DNA of 64,000 nucleotides from Ruminococcaceae bacterium UBA1227 (GTDB lineage: Bacteria > Bacillota > Clostridia > Oscillospirales > Acutalibacteraceae), in NCBI GenBank assembly GCA_002309175.1, contig DBWX01000011.1, positions 14,512-78,511 on the forward strand, in the 5' to 3' direction. This document shows, piece by piece, positions 30,021 to 38,783 of the stretch (the stretch's first letter is position 1; each line of letters opens with the position of its first letter). The notes under the pieces were generated by a model, which saw only the letters and a list, made by a program, of their open reading frames with translations, was not told the origin of the DNA and did not search any database. The position numbers were made by a program, and so were the translations under genes.

Positions 30021-30995
30021 ATGAATCGCGAATATGATTACACTTATGCAGTAGCGCGTGTGAGGGCAAATGAGCTGTCACTTTTAAGTGCGGCCGACAT
30101 AGAGCAGCTTATTGTTGCCGGTGATTACAAGACCACCATGCACAAGCTCTCCGACTCCGGCTGGGGCGAGATAAAGGACATCTACGACTATGCGGGTTAT
30201 CTCGAAAATTACTTCGCAAAGACGTGGAACTTCCTCGTAGAGATCATGGGCGATATCCATGAACTCGATCTGCTTCTCATCAAGAATGACATGCAGAACC
30301 TCAAAGCGGCACTTAAGAGTATTGTATCTCGGCATGACGCGAAAGATTTATACGTCCAGTCCACTGTGTATGACACACAGGAAATCGTAAAGGCAGTCGA
30401 TGAGCGTTCATTCAAAGATCTGCCGGACTTCATGCAGAAGCCCGCAGAGGAGGCATATGAAGTGCTTACCGCGACCGCAAACGGTCAGCTCGCGGACGCT
30501 ATAATCGACAAGGCCACACTTGAGAGAATCAAGTATCTCGGCGTGAAGTCCGGCAGCCCGGTTCTCGCGGAACTCGCAGAGCGTATGTGCGCAACAGCGA
30601 ACATAAAGATCGCTCTCCGCTGCGCGAATACCGGCAAGTCCAAGGACTTTGTTGAGCGTTCTCTCTGTGAATGTGACACCATTGCAAAACACAAACTCGT
30701 AGAGACCTCTCTCGAGGGCGTGGACGCGGTTTTGAACTATCTCAATGATACTTCCTATGCCGTAGCAGGCGAGAAGTTCAAAGAGAGCACATCCGTGTTT
30801 GAAAAGTGGTGCGACGACATTCTCATGGAATGCGTAAACGAGGCTCGTTACACGGCTTTCGGCATTGACCCGATAGTTGCTTACTACGTAGCCCGTGACG
30901 CAGAGATCAAAACAGTTCGTATAATTCTTTCAGCCAAGATTAACAATCTTCCCGCAGATGTTATCAGAGAGAGGGTGAGAGCGCTTTATGTATAA
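30021..30995 (+). CDS. V/A-type ATPase subunit C (rotor-central stalk adaptor, V-type d)
   Basis: 324 residues, all-helical, funnels the central stalk onto the K ring. Family pattern YDYTYAVARVRANELSLL at the N-terminus and ARYTAFGIDPIVAYYVARDAE near the end. ATG 30021 lies eight bases after AAAGGAGG; an in-frame TTG at 30000 precedes that site and is rejected. Overlaps subunit F by eight bases. Confidence 0.92.
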   Translation: MNREYDYTYAVARVRANELSLLSAADIEQLIVAGDYKTTMHKLSDSGWGEIKDIYDYAGYLENYFAKTWNFLVEIMGDIHELDLLLIKNDMQNLKAALKSIVSRHDAKDLYVQSTVYDTQEIVKAVDERSFKDLPDFMQKPAEEAYEVLTATANGQLADAIIDKATLERIKYLGVKSGSPVLAELAERMCATANIKIALRCANTGKSKDFVERSLCECDTIAKHKLVETSLEGVDAVLNYLNDTSYAVAGEKFKESTSVFEKWCDDILMECVNEARYTAFGIDPIVAYYVARDAEIKTVRIILSAKINNLPADVIRERVRALYV

Positions 30996-31305
30996 AATTG
31001 CTGCAATAGGCGAGAAGTCAAGCATCTACGGCTTTGCTTCAATAGGCCTTGAAATCTATCCCATCGAAGAGCCGCAGGCTGCCATTCATCAGATCAGAAG
31101 AATGGTCGAAGGCGGATATGCAGTTATTTTCATCACTGAAGAACTTGCAACTTCGATAGAAAGCGAACTCGACCGTTATCGTGAATTGCCCACACCGGCA
31201 ATCATTCCCATTCCGGGCATCCAGGGAAATACAGGTCTTGGTATGAGAAACGTCAGCAAGTCTGTTGAACAGGCAGTTGGCTCAGATATACTTTCAGACG
31301 CGTAA
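30988..31305 (+). CDS. V/A-type ATPase subunit F (central stalk)
   Basis: 105 residues with the Rossmann-like F fold: AAIGEKSSIYGFASIG, GYAVIFITEELA and PAIIPIPGIQG. Coupled to subunit C by an eight-base overlap. Confidence 0.93.
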   Translation: MYKIAAIGEKSSIYGFASIGLEIYPIEEPQAAIHQIRRMVEGGYAVIFITEELATSIESELDRYRELPTPAIIPIPGIQGNTGLGMRNVSKSVEQAVGSDILSDA

Positions 31306-31354
31306 CGCGTATTTCAAAATTCAGCCGTAAACAGAAAGGGCAAGTGATAGAATT

Positions 31355-33118
31355 ATGAGTAAAGGTACTATTACCAAAGTCTCCGGCCCGCTTGTTATTG
31401 CCGATGGCATGCGCGACGCAAACATGTACGACGTTGTACGTGTAAGTGACGAGAGACTTATTGGTGAAATAATTGAAATGCACGAAGACCGTGCTTCTAT
31501 CCAGGTTTACGAGGAGACTTCAGGTCTCGGAACAGGCACAGCCGTTGAATCAACAGGTGAGCCTCTTTCCGTTGAACTCGGTCCTGGACTTATTACAACA
31601 ATCTACGACGGTATTCAGAGACCCCTTGAGAGCATCATGGCTCAGACAGGCAACAACTTAAAGAGAGGTATTGAAGTTCCGTCACTCAACCGTGAGAAGA
31701 AATGGCACTTCGTACCGAAGGTTGCCGAAGGCGACACGGTTGTACCCGGTGATATCATCGGTACCGTTCAGGAGACAGAGGTTGTTGAACACAGAATTAT
31801 GGTTCCGCCCCGCTCAAAGGGTGGCGTAATTAAATCGATCAAGGAAGGCGACTTCACAGTCACAGAGACAGTCGCGGTTCTTGATAACGGCGAAGAGATC
31901 CAGCTTATGCAGAAGTGGCCCGTACGTGTAGGCCGCCCCTATGCAAGAAAGCTCGACCCGACTATCCCTCTTGTAACCGGTCAGCGTGTTGTTGACGCGC
32001 TCTTCCCGCTTGCAAAGGGCGGTTGTGCAGCCATCCCCGGACCTTTCGGTTCAGGTAAGACAGTTACACAGCACCAGCTCGCAAAATGGGCTGACGCCGA
32101 GATCGTTGTTTACATCGGTTGCGGCGAGCGCGGTAACGAGATGACAGACGTTCTTCTTGAGTTCCCCGAACTTATCGACCCTCATACCGGTAAGTCACTC
32201 ATGGAGCGTACCGTTCTTATCGCAAACACATCGGATATGCCTGTTGCTGCCCGTGAGGCATCAGTTTACACAGGTATCACAATAGCTGAGTACTTCCGTG
32301 ATATGGGTTACTCAGTAGCCCTCATGGCTGACTCCACATCCCGTTGGGCAGAGGCCCTTCGTGAGATGTCCGGTCGTCTTGAGGAAATGCCCGGTGAAGA
32401 AGGTTACCCGGCATACCTCGGTTCCCGTATCGCTCAGTTCTATGAGCGTGCAGGTCGTGTTATCTCCCTCGGTTCAGACGAGCGCGAAGGTGCCCTCTCG
32501 GCAATCGGCGCCGTATCCCCTCCGGGCGGTGATATTTCCGAGCCCGTATCCCAGGCTACTCTTCGTATCGTTAAGGTTTACTGGGGTCTTGATGCAGCTC
32601 TCGCATACAAGAGACACTTCCCGGCCATCAACTGGCTGACATCTTATTCGCTCTATGCGGACAAGCTCGGTAAGTGGTTCAACGCCGAAGTTGCAGAAGA
32701 CTGGACAGCACTTCGTACCAAGATGATGACACTCCTCTCAGAGGAAGCAGAACTCGACGAAATCGTTAAGATGGTTGGTATGGATGCTCTTTCAGATCCT
32801 GACCGTCTTAAGATGGAAGCAGCCCGCTCTATCCGTGAGGACTTCCTTCATCAGGTAGCTTTCGACCCGGTTGACACTTACTCTTCACCCAAGAAGATGC
32901 ACTACATGATGACACTCGTCGTAAACTTCTACGAGCGCTCAGCTGACGCACTTTCAAAGGGTGCCTCAATCAAAGACATCATCGACCTTCCCGTACGTGA
33001 AGCCATCGGTCGTTTCAAGTACATCAAGGAAGAGGAGATAGATGCAGAATTCGAGAAGATCGATGCTCGTCTCAACTCCGAGCTTGCCGATGCTCTCAAT
33101 AAGGAGGAGGACTATTAA
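31355..33118 (+). CDS. V/A-type ATPase catalytic subunit A
   Basis: ATP-hydrolysing/synthesising subunit, 587 residues. Walker A GPFGSGKT at residues 229-236, the A-type insert (about 110-200, with [12 protein letters not shown]), Walker B region and [20 protein letters not shown] are typical. TAATG links its stop to the start of subunit B. Confidence 0.97.
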   Translation: MSKGTITKVSGPLVIADGMRDANMYDVVRVSDERLIGEIIEMHEDRASIQVYEETSGLGTGTAVESTGEPLSVELGPGLITTIYDGIQRPLESIMAQTGNNLKRGIEVPSLNREKKWHFVPKVAEGDTVVPGDIIGTVQETEVVEHRIMVPPRSKGGVIKSIKEGDFTVTETVAVLDNGEEIQLMQKWPVRVGRPYARKLDPTIPLVTGQRVVDALFPLAKGGCAAIPGPFGSGKTVTQHQLAKWADAEIVVYIGCGERGNEMTDVLLEFPELIDPHTGKSLMERTVLIANTSDMPVAAREASVYTGITIAEYFRDMGYSVALMADSTSRWAEALREMSGRLEEMPGEEGYPAYLGSRIAQFYERAGRVISLGSDEREGALSAIGAVSPPGGDISEPVSQATLRIVKVYWGLDAALAYKRHFPAINWLTSYSLYADKLGKWFNAEVAEDWTALRTKMMTLLSEEAELDEIVKMVGMDALSDPDRLKMEAARSIREDFLHQVAFDPVDTYSSPKKMHYMMTLVVNFYERSADALSKGASIKDIIDLPVREAIGRFKYIKEEEIDAEFEKIDARLNSELADALNKEEDY

Positions 33119-34491
33119 TGCCAAAAGAGTATAGAACCATACAAGAGGTAGCAGGTCCTCTTATGATCGTTCGTGATGTAGAAAACGTCACATACAACGA
33201 ACTTGGCGAAATAGAGCTTGCAAACGGCGACAAGCGCCGCTGCAGAGTTCTTGAAGTTGACGGCTCCAACGCAGTTGTACAGCTTTTCGAGAGCTCAACA
33301 GGTATCAACCTCTCCGACTCCAAGGTTCGTTTCTCAGGACGTCAGATGGAAATCGGTGTTTCCACCGACATGCTCGGCCGTGTATTTGACGGTCTCGGCA
33401 ACCCCATCGACGGCGGTCCCGAAATCATCCCCGATAAAAGACTTGACGTAAACGGCGCTCCCATGAACCCTGCAGCCCGTGCGTTCCCGTCTGAGTTCAT
33501 TCAGACAGGCGTTTCCGCCATCGACGGTCTTAACACCCTCGTCCGCGGACAGAAGCTCCCCATCTTCTCAGGTTCGGGTCTTCCGCACGCTGAGCTCGCT
33601 GCTCAGATCGCCCGTCAGGCAAAGGTACGCGGCAAGGACGAGCAGTTCGCCGTTGTATTCGCCGCTCTCGGTATCACTTTCGAGGAGCAGAACTTCTTCG
33701 TAGAGTCCTTCCGTGAGACAGGCGCCATCGACAGAACAGTCATGTTCTCCAACCTCGCAAACGACCCCGCTGTTGAGCGTATAGCCACTCCCAAGATGGC
33801 TCTTACAACAGCTGAGTATCTCGCTTTCGAGAAGGGCATGCACGTTCTCGTCATCATGACAGATATCACAAACTATGCTGATGCTCTTCGTGAGATTTCA
33901 GCAGCCCGTAAGGAAGTTCCGGGCCGTCGTGGTTATCCGGGTTACCTCTACACCGACCTCGCTACAATGTATGAGCGTGCCGGTCGTCAGAAGGGTAAGG
34001 ATGGTTCCATCACCATGATTCCCATCCTTTCAATGCCTGAGGATGATAAGACTCACCCGATTCCCGACCTTACAGGATACATCACAGAGGGCCAGATTAT
34101 GCTCTCCCGTGACCTTGACCGCCGCGGTATTCAGCCTCCGGTAGACGTACTGCCTTCGCTTTCACGTCTTAAGGATAAGGGTACCGGCGAAGGAAAGACA
34201 CGTAAGGACCACTCCAACACAATGAACCAGCTGTTCGCTGCTTACTCACGCGGTAAGGACGCCAAGGAACTTATGACGATCCTCGGTGAGGCAGCTCTGA
34301 CTGAGATTGACCTTCTCTATGCTAAGTTCGCCGATGAGTTTGAGAAGCGTTATGTCTCCCAGGGCTATCAGACGAACCGCTCCATTGAAGAGACTCTTGA
34401 CCTCGGTTGGGAACTCCTTCGTATTCTTCCGCGTGCGGAACTCAAACGTATCTCCGATGCATTACTCGATGAGTACTATGACAAAAAGTAA
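33118..34491 (+). CDS. V/A-type ATPase regulatory subunit B
   Basis: Non-catalytic nucleotide-site subunit, 457 residues. In place of a P-loop it has [18 protein letters not shown], the family hallmark. Also [20 protein letters not shown] and PSLSRL. One-base overlap with subunit A. Confidence 0.97.
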   Translation: MPKEYRTIQEVAGPLMIVRDVENVTYNELGEIELANGDKRRCRVLEVDGSNAVVQLFESSTGINLSDSKVRFSGRQMEIGVSTDMLGRVFDGLGNPIDGGPEIIPDKRLDVNGAPMNPAARAFPSEFIQTGVSAIDGLNTLVRGQKLPIFSGSGLPHAELAAQIARQAKVRGKDEQFAVVFAALGITFEEQNFFVESFRETGAIDRTVMFSNLANDPAVERIATPKMALTTAEYLAFEKGMHVLVIMTDITNYADALREISAARKEVPGRRGYPGYLYTDLATMYERAGRQKGKDGSITMIPILSMPEDDKTHPIPDLTGYITEGQIMLSRDLDRRGIQPPVDVLPSLSRLKDKGTGEGKTRKDHSNTMNQLFAAYSRGKDAKELMTILGEAALTEIDLLYAKFADEFEKRYVSQGYQTNRSIEETLDLGWELLRILPRAELKRISDALLDEYYDKK

Positions 34492-34506
34492 AGTAGGTGA
34501 AGCCTT

Positions 34507-35169
34507 GTGGCAAGACTCAATGTAAACCCTACCCGCATGGAGCTCACCAACATAAAGAACAAGCTTAAGACGGCGCGAAAGGGCCATAAGCTTCTCAAGG
34601 ACAAGAGAGATGAACTCATGCGTCAGTTCATCGAACTGGTCCGCGAGAACAAGGAAATCCGTCGCGAAGTCGAAAAGGGCATCCAGGCCGCAAACGCCCA
34701 TATGGCGGTTGCCCGTTCGGTAATGTCCGATGAAGCTTTAAATGTTGCGCTTATGCTTCCCATGCAGGAGATGAGCCTTGAGATAACCGAAAAGAATGTC
34801 ATGAGCGTTATGATTCCCGTCTTTGAAACAAAGTTCAAGACTGCGGATGAGAACGATATCTACTCATACGGTTATGCATTCACTTCAAGTGATCTGGATG
34901 ACGCTGTTAAGGCATTATCCGACATCATGCCTAAAATGCTGAGACTCGCTGAGGTCGAGAAATCCTGCCAGCTCATGGCTGCCGAGATTGAAAAGACCAG
35001 ACGCCGTGTTAACGCGCTCGAGCATGTACTTATTCCTCAGTATGAGGAGACAATCAAGTACATCCGTATGAAACTTGATGAGAACGACCGTGCGACCACG
35101 ACACGACTCATGAAGGTCAAGGATATGATGCTTGAAGAGGCTCATCACTACAGCGAAAAAGAGGCTTAA
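34507..35169 (+). CDS. V/A-type ATPase subunit D (central rotor shaft)
   Basis: 220 residues with long N- and C-terminal helices that form the coiled-coil shaft (RMELTNIKNKLKTARKGHKL at the start; RRVNALEHVLIPQYEETIKY near the end). GTG start 34507. Last gene of the operon, followed by a terminator. Confidence 0.94.
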   Translation: MARLNVNPTRMELTNIKNKLKTARKGHKLLKDKRDELMRQFIELVRENKEIRREVEKGIQAANAHMAVARSVMSDEALNVALMLPMQEMSLEITEKNVMSVMIPVFETKFKTADENDIYSYGYAFTSSDLDDAVKALSDIMPKMLRLAEVEKSCQLMAAEIEKTRRRVNALEHVLIPQYEETIKYIRMKLDENDRATTTRLMKVKDMMLEEAHHYSEKEA

Positions 35170-35191
35170 GGCCGAAATCGCAAAATAAATC

Positions 35192-35219
35192 GGCCCCCTT
35201 GAACAAGGGGGCCTTTTAT
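35192..35219 (+). terminator. Terminator of the V-ATPase operon
   Basis: Stem GGCCCCCTT/AAGGGGGCC with four-base loop, then TTTTATT. Confidence 0.9.
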
Positions 35220-35231
35220 TATGCACTTTGC

Positions 35232-35259
35232 TTGACTTTTATGTGCAAGAGTGTAAAAT
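35232..35259 (+). promoter_or_regulatory. Promoter of the OhrR-like gene
   Basis: TTGACT (35232-35237), 16-base spacer, TAAAAT (35254-35259). Confidence 0.6.
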
Positions 35260-35273
35260 ACTATTTATATAAA

Positions 35274-35299
35274 TTGAATACAATTTATTGTAATTCCAA
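35274..35299. promoter_or_regulatory. Candidate operator, imperfect palindrome
   Basis: TTGAATACAAT followed by two bases and ATTGTAATTCCAA, symmetric apart from one inserted base in each arm. It lies just downstream of the predicted start of the MarR/OhrR-type gene, where self-repression would be expected. Not tested. Confidence 0.4.
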
Positions 35300-35341
35300 A
35301 TTAATATTTAATCGATAAAAGACTTATACGGGGGATATGAC

Positions 35342-35890
35342 ATGGCACAGGAAAAACTGAAAGACAAAGCTATGGAGGCTTTTGCCGAAGAGGAGCTTTT
35401 AAAGCTCGACAACCAGCTTTGTTTTGCTCTTTATGTATGCTCAAAAGAGGTTATAAAGCGCTATAAACCCTTGCTTGAACCCTTTGGTCTCACATATACC
35501 GGCTACATCACCATGATGGCTCTCTGGGACAAGGACAATGTCAATGTCAAGGAACTCGGTGCCCGTCTCTTCCTGGATTCGGGTACACTTACCCCTTTGC
35601 TCAAAAAGCTTGAGGCACAGGAGTATATTGAAAGAACACGTGATCCCGAAGATGAAAGAAATATCATCGTCACCCTGACCGAAAAGGGCAGGAACCTAAA
35701 AGGAAAAATAAGCTGTGTCCCGATGCAGATGCTTGACGACATGGAGATGGGAAGCATAAAGGCAGTTGTGCTCATGAAGACCCTTCGCCAGCTTATGGAC
35801 GAGTTTAAGGATGAGGATTATCCCGAAGACGCAAAAAAGCCCGCAGGAAAGAAAAAGGCATCCGGCGAGCGCTATTTCTGGTGCTGGTAA
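35342..35890 (+). CDS. MarR-family regulator of the OhrR (redox-sensing) type
   Basis: 182 residues, dimeric winged-helix repressor. The N-terminus LDNQLCFALYVCSKEVIKRY matches the OhrR signature with the peroxide-sensing Cys27, and YKPLLEPFGLTYTGYITMMA continues it. The winged helix follows (LGARLFLDSGTLTPLLKKLE). A lysine-rich C-terminal tail ending ERYFWCW is unusual and adds about 25 residues and a second possible redox Cys. No ohr peroxidase gene is next to it; the following gene is a PHP phosphatase seven bases away. Confidence 0.87.
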   Translation: MAQEKLKDKAMEAFAEEELLKLDNQLCFALYVCSKEVIKRYKPLLEPFGLTYTGYITMMALWDKDNVNVKELGARLFLDSGTLTPLLKKLEAQEYIERTRDPEDERNIIVTLTEKGRNLKGKISCVPMQMLDDMEMGSIKAVVLMKTLRQLMDEFKDEDYPEDAKKPAGKKKASGERYFWCW

Positions 35891-35896
35891 TATAAT

Positions 35897-36835
35897 ATGA
35901 AATACATTATTATTGCCCTCTCTGCCGCTGCACTCATCTACACTGTCCTCATGATAGTGTTCGGCTACAGGAGAACAAAGAAGTTCTTCAATGGTAAAGT
36001 AACGACGAATTACCATACCCATACGACCTTCTGTGACGGAAAAAATACGCCCGAGGAATATGTTCTTAAAGCTATCGACTCGGGAATGACCGTCCTGGGT
36101 TTTTCAGCCCATTCACACCTTCCGACAGAACCCGAATGGACCCTGTCGAAAGAGGGGGAGGAAGACTACAGAAAAACCATCCTTGAACTTAAGGAAAAGT
36201 ATAAGGACAAAATTGACATCCGCCTCGGAATAGAGCAGGACTACTGGTCAGACACAAGTGACCTCAAAGCCTATGACTACGTCATCGGTGCGGTTCACTC
36301 CGTTAACGGGGATGACACGACATGGTCCTCAATTGACTACACTCATGAGAACTTTCTCTACGGTGTTGAGCACTACTTTAACAATGACAGAATAGCTGCC
36401 GCAGAGCGCTATTTCGAACTTGTTTCCGACCTCTATGACAAAACAAAATGTGACATAATCGCTCACTTCGATCTCATCACGATTTTCAATGAAAAAGAAA
36501 TTGAAGAGACAGGCAAGCCCTTCGTTGACTCAGAGGATCCCCGCTTCATTGCGGCCGAGCGTAAGGCTCTCGAAAGACTTGCAAAAACGCCTGTCATCTT
36601 CGAAATCAACACCGGCGGCATGTCACGCGGCCGCATGACCCACCCGTACCCTTCGGACCGCGTTTTAGAGTTACTCGGCGAGCGTCAGATCCCGGTAATT
36701 CTCTCCTCTGATGCCCACAAAACCGAAGACCTCACCTACGGCTTTGACGAGTCCCTCAGACTCGTTGAGAAATACAACCTCAACCTCATCACCGACTATA
36801 AAGATGTCAGAAACCGACAGGAGGAATCCAAATGA
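35897..36835 (+). CDS. PHP-domain phosphatase with N-terminal membrane anchor
   Basis: 312 residues. Residues 1-24 form one transmembrane helix (YIIIALSAAALIYTVLMIVF) followed by basic residues. The remainder is a HisK-type PHP domain: NYHTHTTFCDG (HxH), FSAHSHLP, GIEQDYW, AHFDL, FEINTGG and SSDAHK. The fold matches histidinol-phosphatase, but the membrane anchor and absence of his genes nearby argue for another phosphoester. Four-base overlap with the next gene. Confidence 0.85.
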   Translation: MKYIIIALSAAALIYTVLMIVFGYRRTKKFFNGKVTTNYHTHTTFCDGKNTPEEYVLKAIDSGMTVLGFSAHSHLPTEPEWTLSKEGEEDYRKTILELKEKYKDKIDIRLGIEQDYWSDTSDLKAYDYVIGAVHSVNGDDTTWSSIDYTHENFLYGVEHYFNNDRIAAAERYFELVSDLYDKTKCDIIAHFDLITIFNEKEIEETGKPFVDSEDPRFIAAERKALERLAKTPVIFEINTGGMSRGRMTHPYPSDRVLELLGERQIPVILSSDAHKTEDLTYGFDESLRLVEKYNLNLITDYKDVRNRQEESK

Positions 36836-38028
36836 AAAAACTTATCGCGCTTTTAATGGCACTTATCATGGTCTTCTCTCTCTGCGCTTGCGGAGCCAAG
36901 GGAAAAAAGGCCGACAACGGCAAGGAAAACTCCGGCAAGTCTTCCTCTTCAGACTCGGGCTCCAAGGAGCAGAAGGAGATTAAGAACGACTATACAGGTG
37001 AGTATGTCCTTCAGTTCTACTCATCTGATACGAAATCATATTTTTATGATACACTTCAGAATATGGCGGCCCAGGGAGATGCAGAGCTTGGTACTCTGAC
37101 TCTTAATGATGACGGAACAGGCCACATCACTTATTTTGATGCTGATGCTGACATCACCTGGACGGATAAGGCAATTACACTTAACGGACAGGACCTGGAT
37201 TTTACTTATGAGAATAAGACAATCTATCTCTATGATGCCGCAAATACAGGTCTTGAGTTCTCTAAGGTAAGCCACCTCGAACGCTACAACCTCACTGTAG
37301 AGACCAATGAGTCAAGAGAACCTGCTGAAGAATCCGACTATGTAATCAGTGAACCCGAAGTGACATATTATGTGTCGGGAATACATCCTGAAATGTTTGT
37401 ATCCGTTCAGATTGAGAATAAATCGGACACAAATCTCCTGGTAGAGGACGTCTTTTTCAGCGCTTACGGCAAAGACGGCAAGCAGACAGGTTTCTTCAGC
37501 CTTAACACTGTATGTCAGCCTATAATCCCTCCGGGAGAAAAGGGTTACTTTGCTACCTGCTATACATATCAGGATGAAGAAAAATATGTCAGCACTTTGA
37601 TAACGGAAAAATCCTTCCCGAAGGATGGCACCGTTAAGATTGACGAAGTAGATATTTGTAAATGGACAGGCGAGTTCAAACAGTATGACGCACAGGTAAC
37701 CAATGTGGTCAAATTCCAGTCCGATCAGACAGATCCGGGTGCTATGATCCACAGACCGAACGGTATCGTAACAATTCCGTCCGGCACGGACATCCAGGAT
37801 ATTTACGTCTACACATACTGCTTCGACAAGAACGGCAAGCTCGTAGGTATAAGCCATCAGTTTGCCTGTGAGGAGAGCGTAAACCCCGTCAACTTCTTTG
37901 AGGCGACAGGGGACGGCAAAGCCAAGTTCCAGATGAACCTGAACGGTCCTATCAACGACCACACCTTCCCCCAGGACAGCATAGCCACCTACACCGTCCA
38001 GGCCTCCTCACCCCACGATTTCTACTAA
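36832..38028 (+). CDS. Lipoprotein of unknown function
   Basis: 398 residues. Lipobox LCAC (Cys20) after a typical lysine-led signal peptide, then a Ser/Lys-rich linker. Residues about 55-150 form a repeat-poor beta-rich region (GTLTLNDDGTGHITYFD), and about 165-300 has FxIM-like strands with a conserved IENKSDTNLLVED pattern seen in extracytoplasmic DUF5067-like domains; that family link is tentative. ATGA overlap with the PHP gene. Terminator follows. Confidence 0.75.
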   Translation: MKKLIALLMALIMVFSLCACGAKGKKADNGKENSGKSSSSDSGSKEQKEIKNDYTGEYVLQFYSSDTKSYFYDTLQNMAAQGDAELGTLTLNDDGTGHITYFDADADITWTDKAITLNGQDLDFTYENKTIYLYDAANTGLEFSKVSHLERYNLTVETNESREPAEESDYVISEPEVTYYVSGIHPEMFVSVQIENKSDTNLLVEDVFFSAYGKDGKQTGFFSLNTVCQPIIPPGEKGYFATCYTYQDEEKYVSTLITEKSFPKDGTVKIDEVDICKWTGEFKQYDAQVTNVVKFQSDQTDPGAMIHRPNGIVTIPSGTDIQDIYVYTYCFDKNGKLVGISHQFACEESVNPVNFFEATGDGKAKFQMNLNGPINDHTFPQDSIATYTVQASSPHDFY

Positions 38029-38033
38029 AAAAC

Positions 38034-38070
38034 AAAAGCAGTTCGCTCATTCGAGCGAACTGCTTTTTCT
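38034..38070 (+). terminator. Terminator after the lipoprotein gene
   Basis: Stem AGCAGTTCGCTC/GAGCGAACTGCT with ATTC loop, then five T's. Confidence 0.92.
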
Positions 38071-38111
38071 TTTCCGGCATACATATTTTGCTGTTTCCGT
38101 TAAAAACAGGC

Positions 38112-38197
38112 GAAAAAATAAGTAACCGCCCAGCTGTCACTGAGCGGTTACTTTAAGTAATTTCTCAAACAACAAACCGTCTGTACGGTCTGCCTTC
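38112..38197 (-). ncRNA. Candidate small RNA with its own promoter and terminator
   Basis: About 85 bases on the minus strand. It begins just after a near-perfect promoter (38204-38232), contains a small hairpin CCGTacagACGG (38177-38188) and ends in a 10-bp stem AAGTAACCGC/GCGGTTACTT (38120-38153) followed on the minus strand by TATTTTTT. The only reading frame is a 12-codon peptide starting at the transcript 5' end without a ribosome site. Function unknown. Confidence 0.6.
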
Positions 38198-38203
38198 GTC
38201 CAT

Positions 38204-38232
38204 ATTATACCAAAACTACATCGCCCAGTCAA
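38204..38232 (-). promoter_or_regulatory. Near-consensus promoter for the candidate small RNA
   Basis: Minus-strand TTGACT (38227-38232), 17-base spacer, TATAAT (38204-38209), one mismatch from consensus overall. Confidence 0.8.
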
Positions 38233-38260
38233 TGTAATTGAATAAGGCGCTTAAGGCATA

Positions 38261-38299
38261 AAAAATCAACCTCTTACAGCGTGTAAGAGGTTGATTTTT
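38261..38299 (-). terminator. Terminator of tRNA-Leu
   Basis: Stem AAATCAACCTCTTACA and its complement around a short loop; T-run on the minus strand. It begins immediately after the tRNA CCA. Confidence 0.9.
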
Positions 38300-38613
38300 T
38301 GGTGCCGGTAACCGGGGTCGAACCGGTACGGTGTTGCCACCGAGGGATTTTCGTACCACTCTATGTCGCCATAGCCACTTTCGTGTTGTGGTCTGGAGCT
38401 CGTCTTCACCATATCTCTCGACTTAGGTGGTCGGTGTAAGCTCTCTACACTCGGTCATATGACCTAGCACGGCGTTCTCTGAGCGCCTTCGCCGTTTTAG
38501 CCGACTTCTGCACTGACAGTTTCCCATCAGGCACTCTCTGAGAATAATCTCAGTCTGCAAATTGCAGAGCTCAGATTAAAGTCCCTTGCGTCTGCCAATT
38601 CCGCCATACCGGC
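38300..38613 (-). tRNA. tRNA-Leu(UAA), interrupted by a group I intron
   Basis: Exon 1 is 38579-38613 (35 bases) and exon 2 is 38300-38351 (52 bases). Joined they give an 87-base leucine tRNA with CCA encoded: acceptor GCCGGTA/TACCGGC, D arm GGCGGAATTGGCAGACGC, anticodon stem AGGGA/TCCCT, loop CTTAAAA with anticodon TAA, variable arm CGGTGGCAACACCG and T arm CCGGTTCGACCCCGG. The intron falls between the first and second anticodon bases (U34 and A35). Own promoter and terminator. Confidence 0.96.
38352..38578 (-). other. Group I self-splicing intron in tRNA-Leu(UAA), 227 bases, no ORF
   Basis: The intron follows exon U (GGGACTT) and ends in G (38352), as group I introns require. A guide sequence GAGTGCC (38531-38537 on the minus strand) pairs with exon GGGACTT in P1, with a U-G wobble exactly at the splice site and one internal mismatch. 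The first 32 bases form a hairpin (AATCT at 38574-38578 with AGATT at 38547-38551) between the splice site and the guide. Candidate P7 is GAGCT (38439-38443) with AGCTC (38396-38400). The site is the same as the cyanobacterial and plastid tRNA-Leu intron. No homing endonuclease is encoded. Confidence 0.9.
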
Positions 38614-38629
38614 ATCTGTGCGCTTGCAT

Positions 38630-38658
38630 ATTTTAACATAGCGGGGGCAGGTTTTCAA
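38630..38658 (-). promoter_or_regulatory. Promoter of tRNA-Leu
   Basis: Minus-strand TTGAAA (38653-38658), 17-base spacer, TAAAAT (38630-38635), start about 10 bases before the tRNA 5' end. Confidence 0.75.
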
Positions 38659-38704
38659 GGTTTGCCACAGCATTATCTTAATATAAATTTAACTTTCGGT
38701 TATA

Positions 38705-38734
38705 TTGAAATAATACCTATAATTGTGATATGAT
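38705..38734 (+). promoter_or_regulatory. Promoter for the DUF695/RraB-like gene
   Basis: TTGAAA (38705-38710), 18-base spacer, TATGAT (38729-38734); about 50 bases before the ATG at 38784. Confidence 0.5.
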
Positions 38735-38783
38735 AAATTGAATTATTGTTTATTTTGGGAAAATATGTTTAGAGGTATTGTAA

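Noticed and set aside
38034..38250. A type I toxin gene beside the candidate small RNA
   Set aside because: No short hydrophobic ORF with a ribosome site was found on either strand.
38300..38613. A tmRNA (ssrA) reading of the tRNA-like ends
   Set aside because: The 5' and 3' halves form a complete leucine tRNA with D, anticodon, variable and T arms; tmRNA lacks an anticodon stem and has an alanine acceptor. No tag frame is present.
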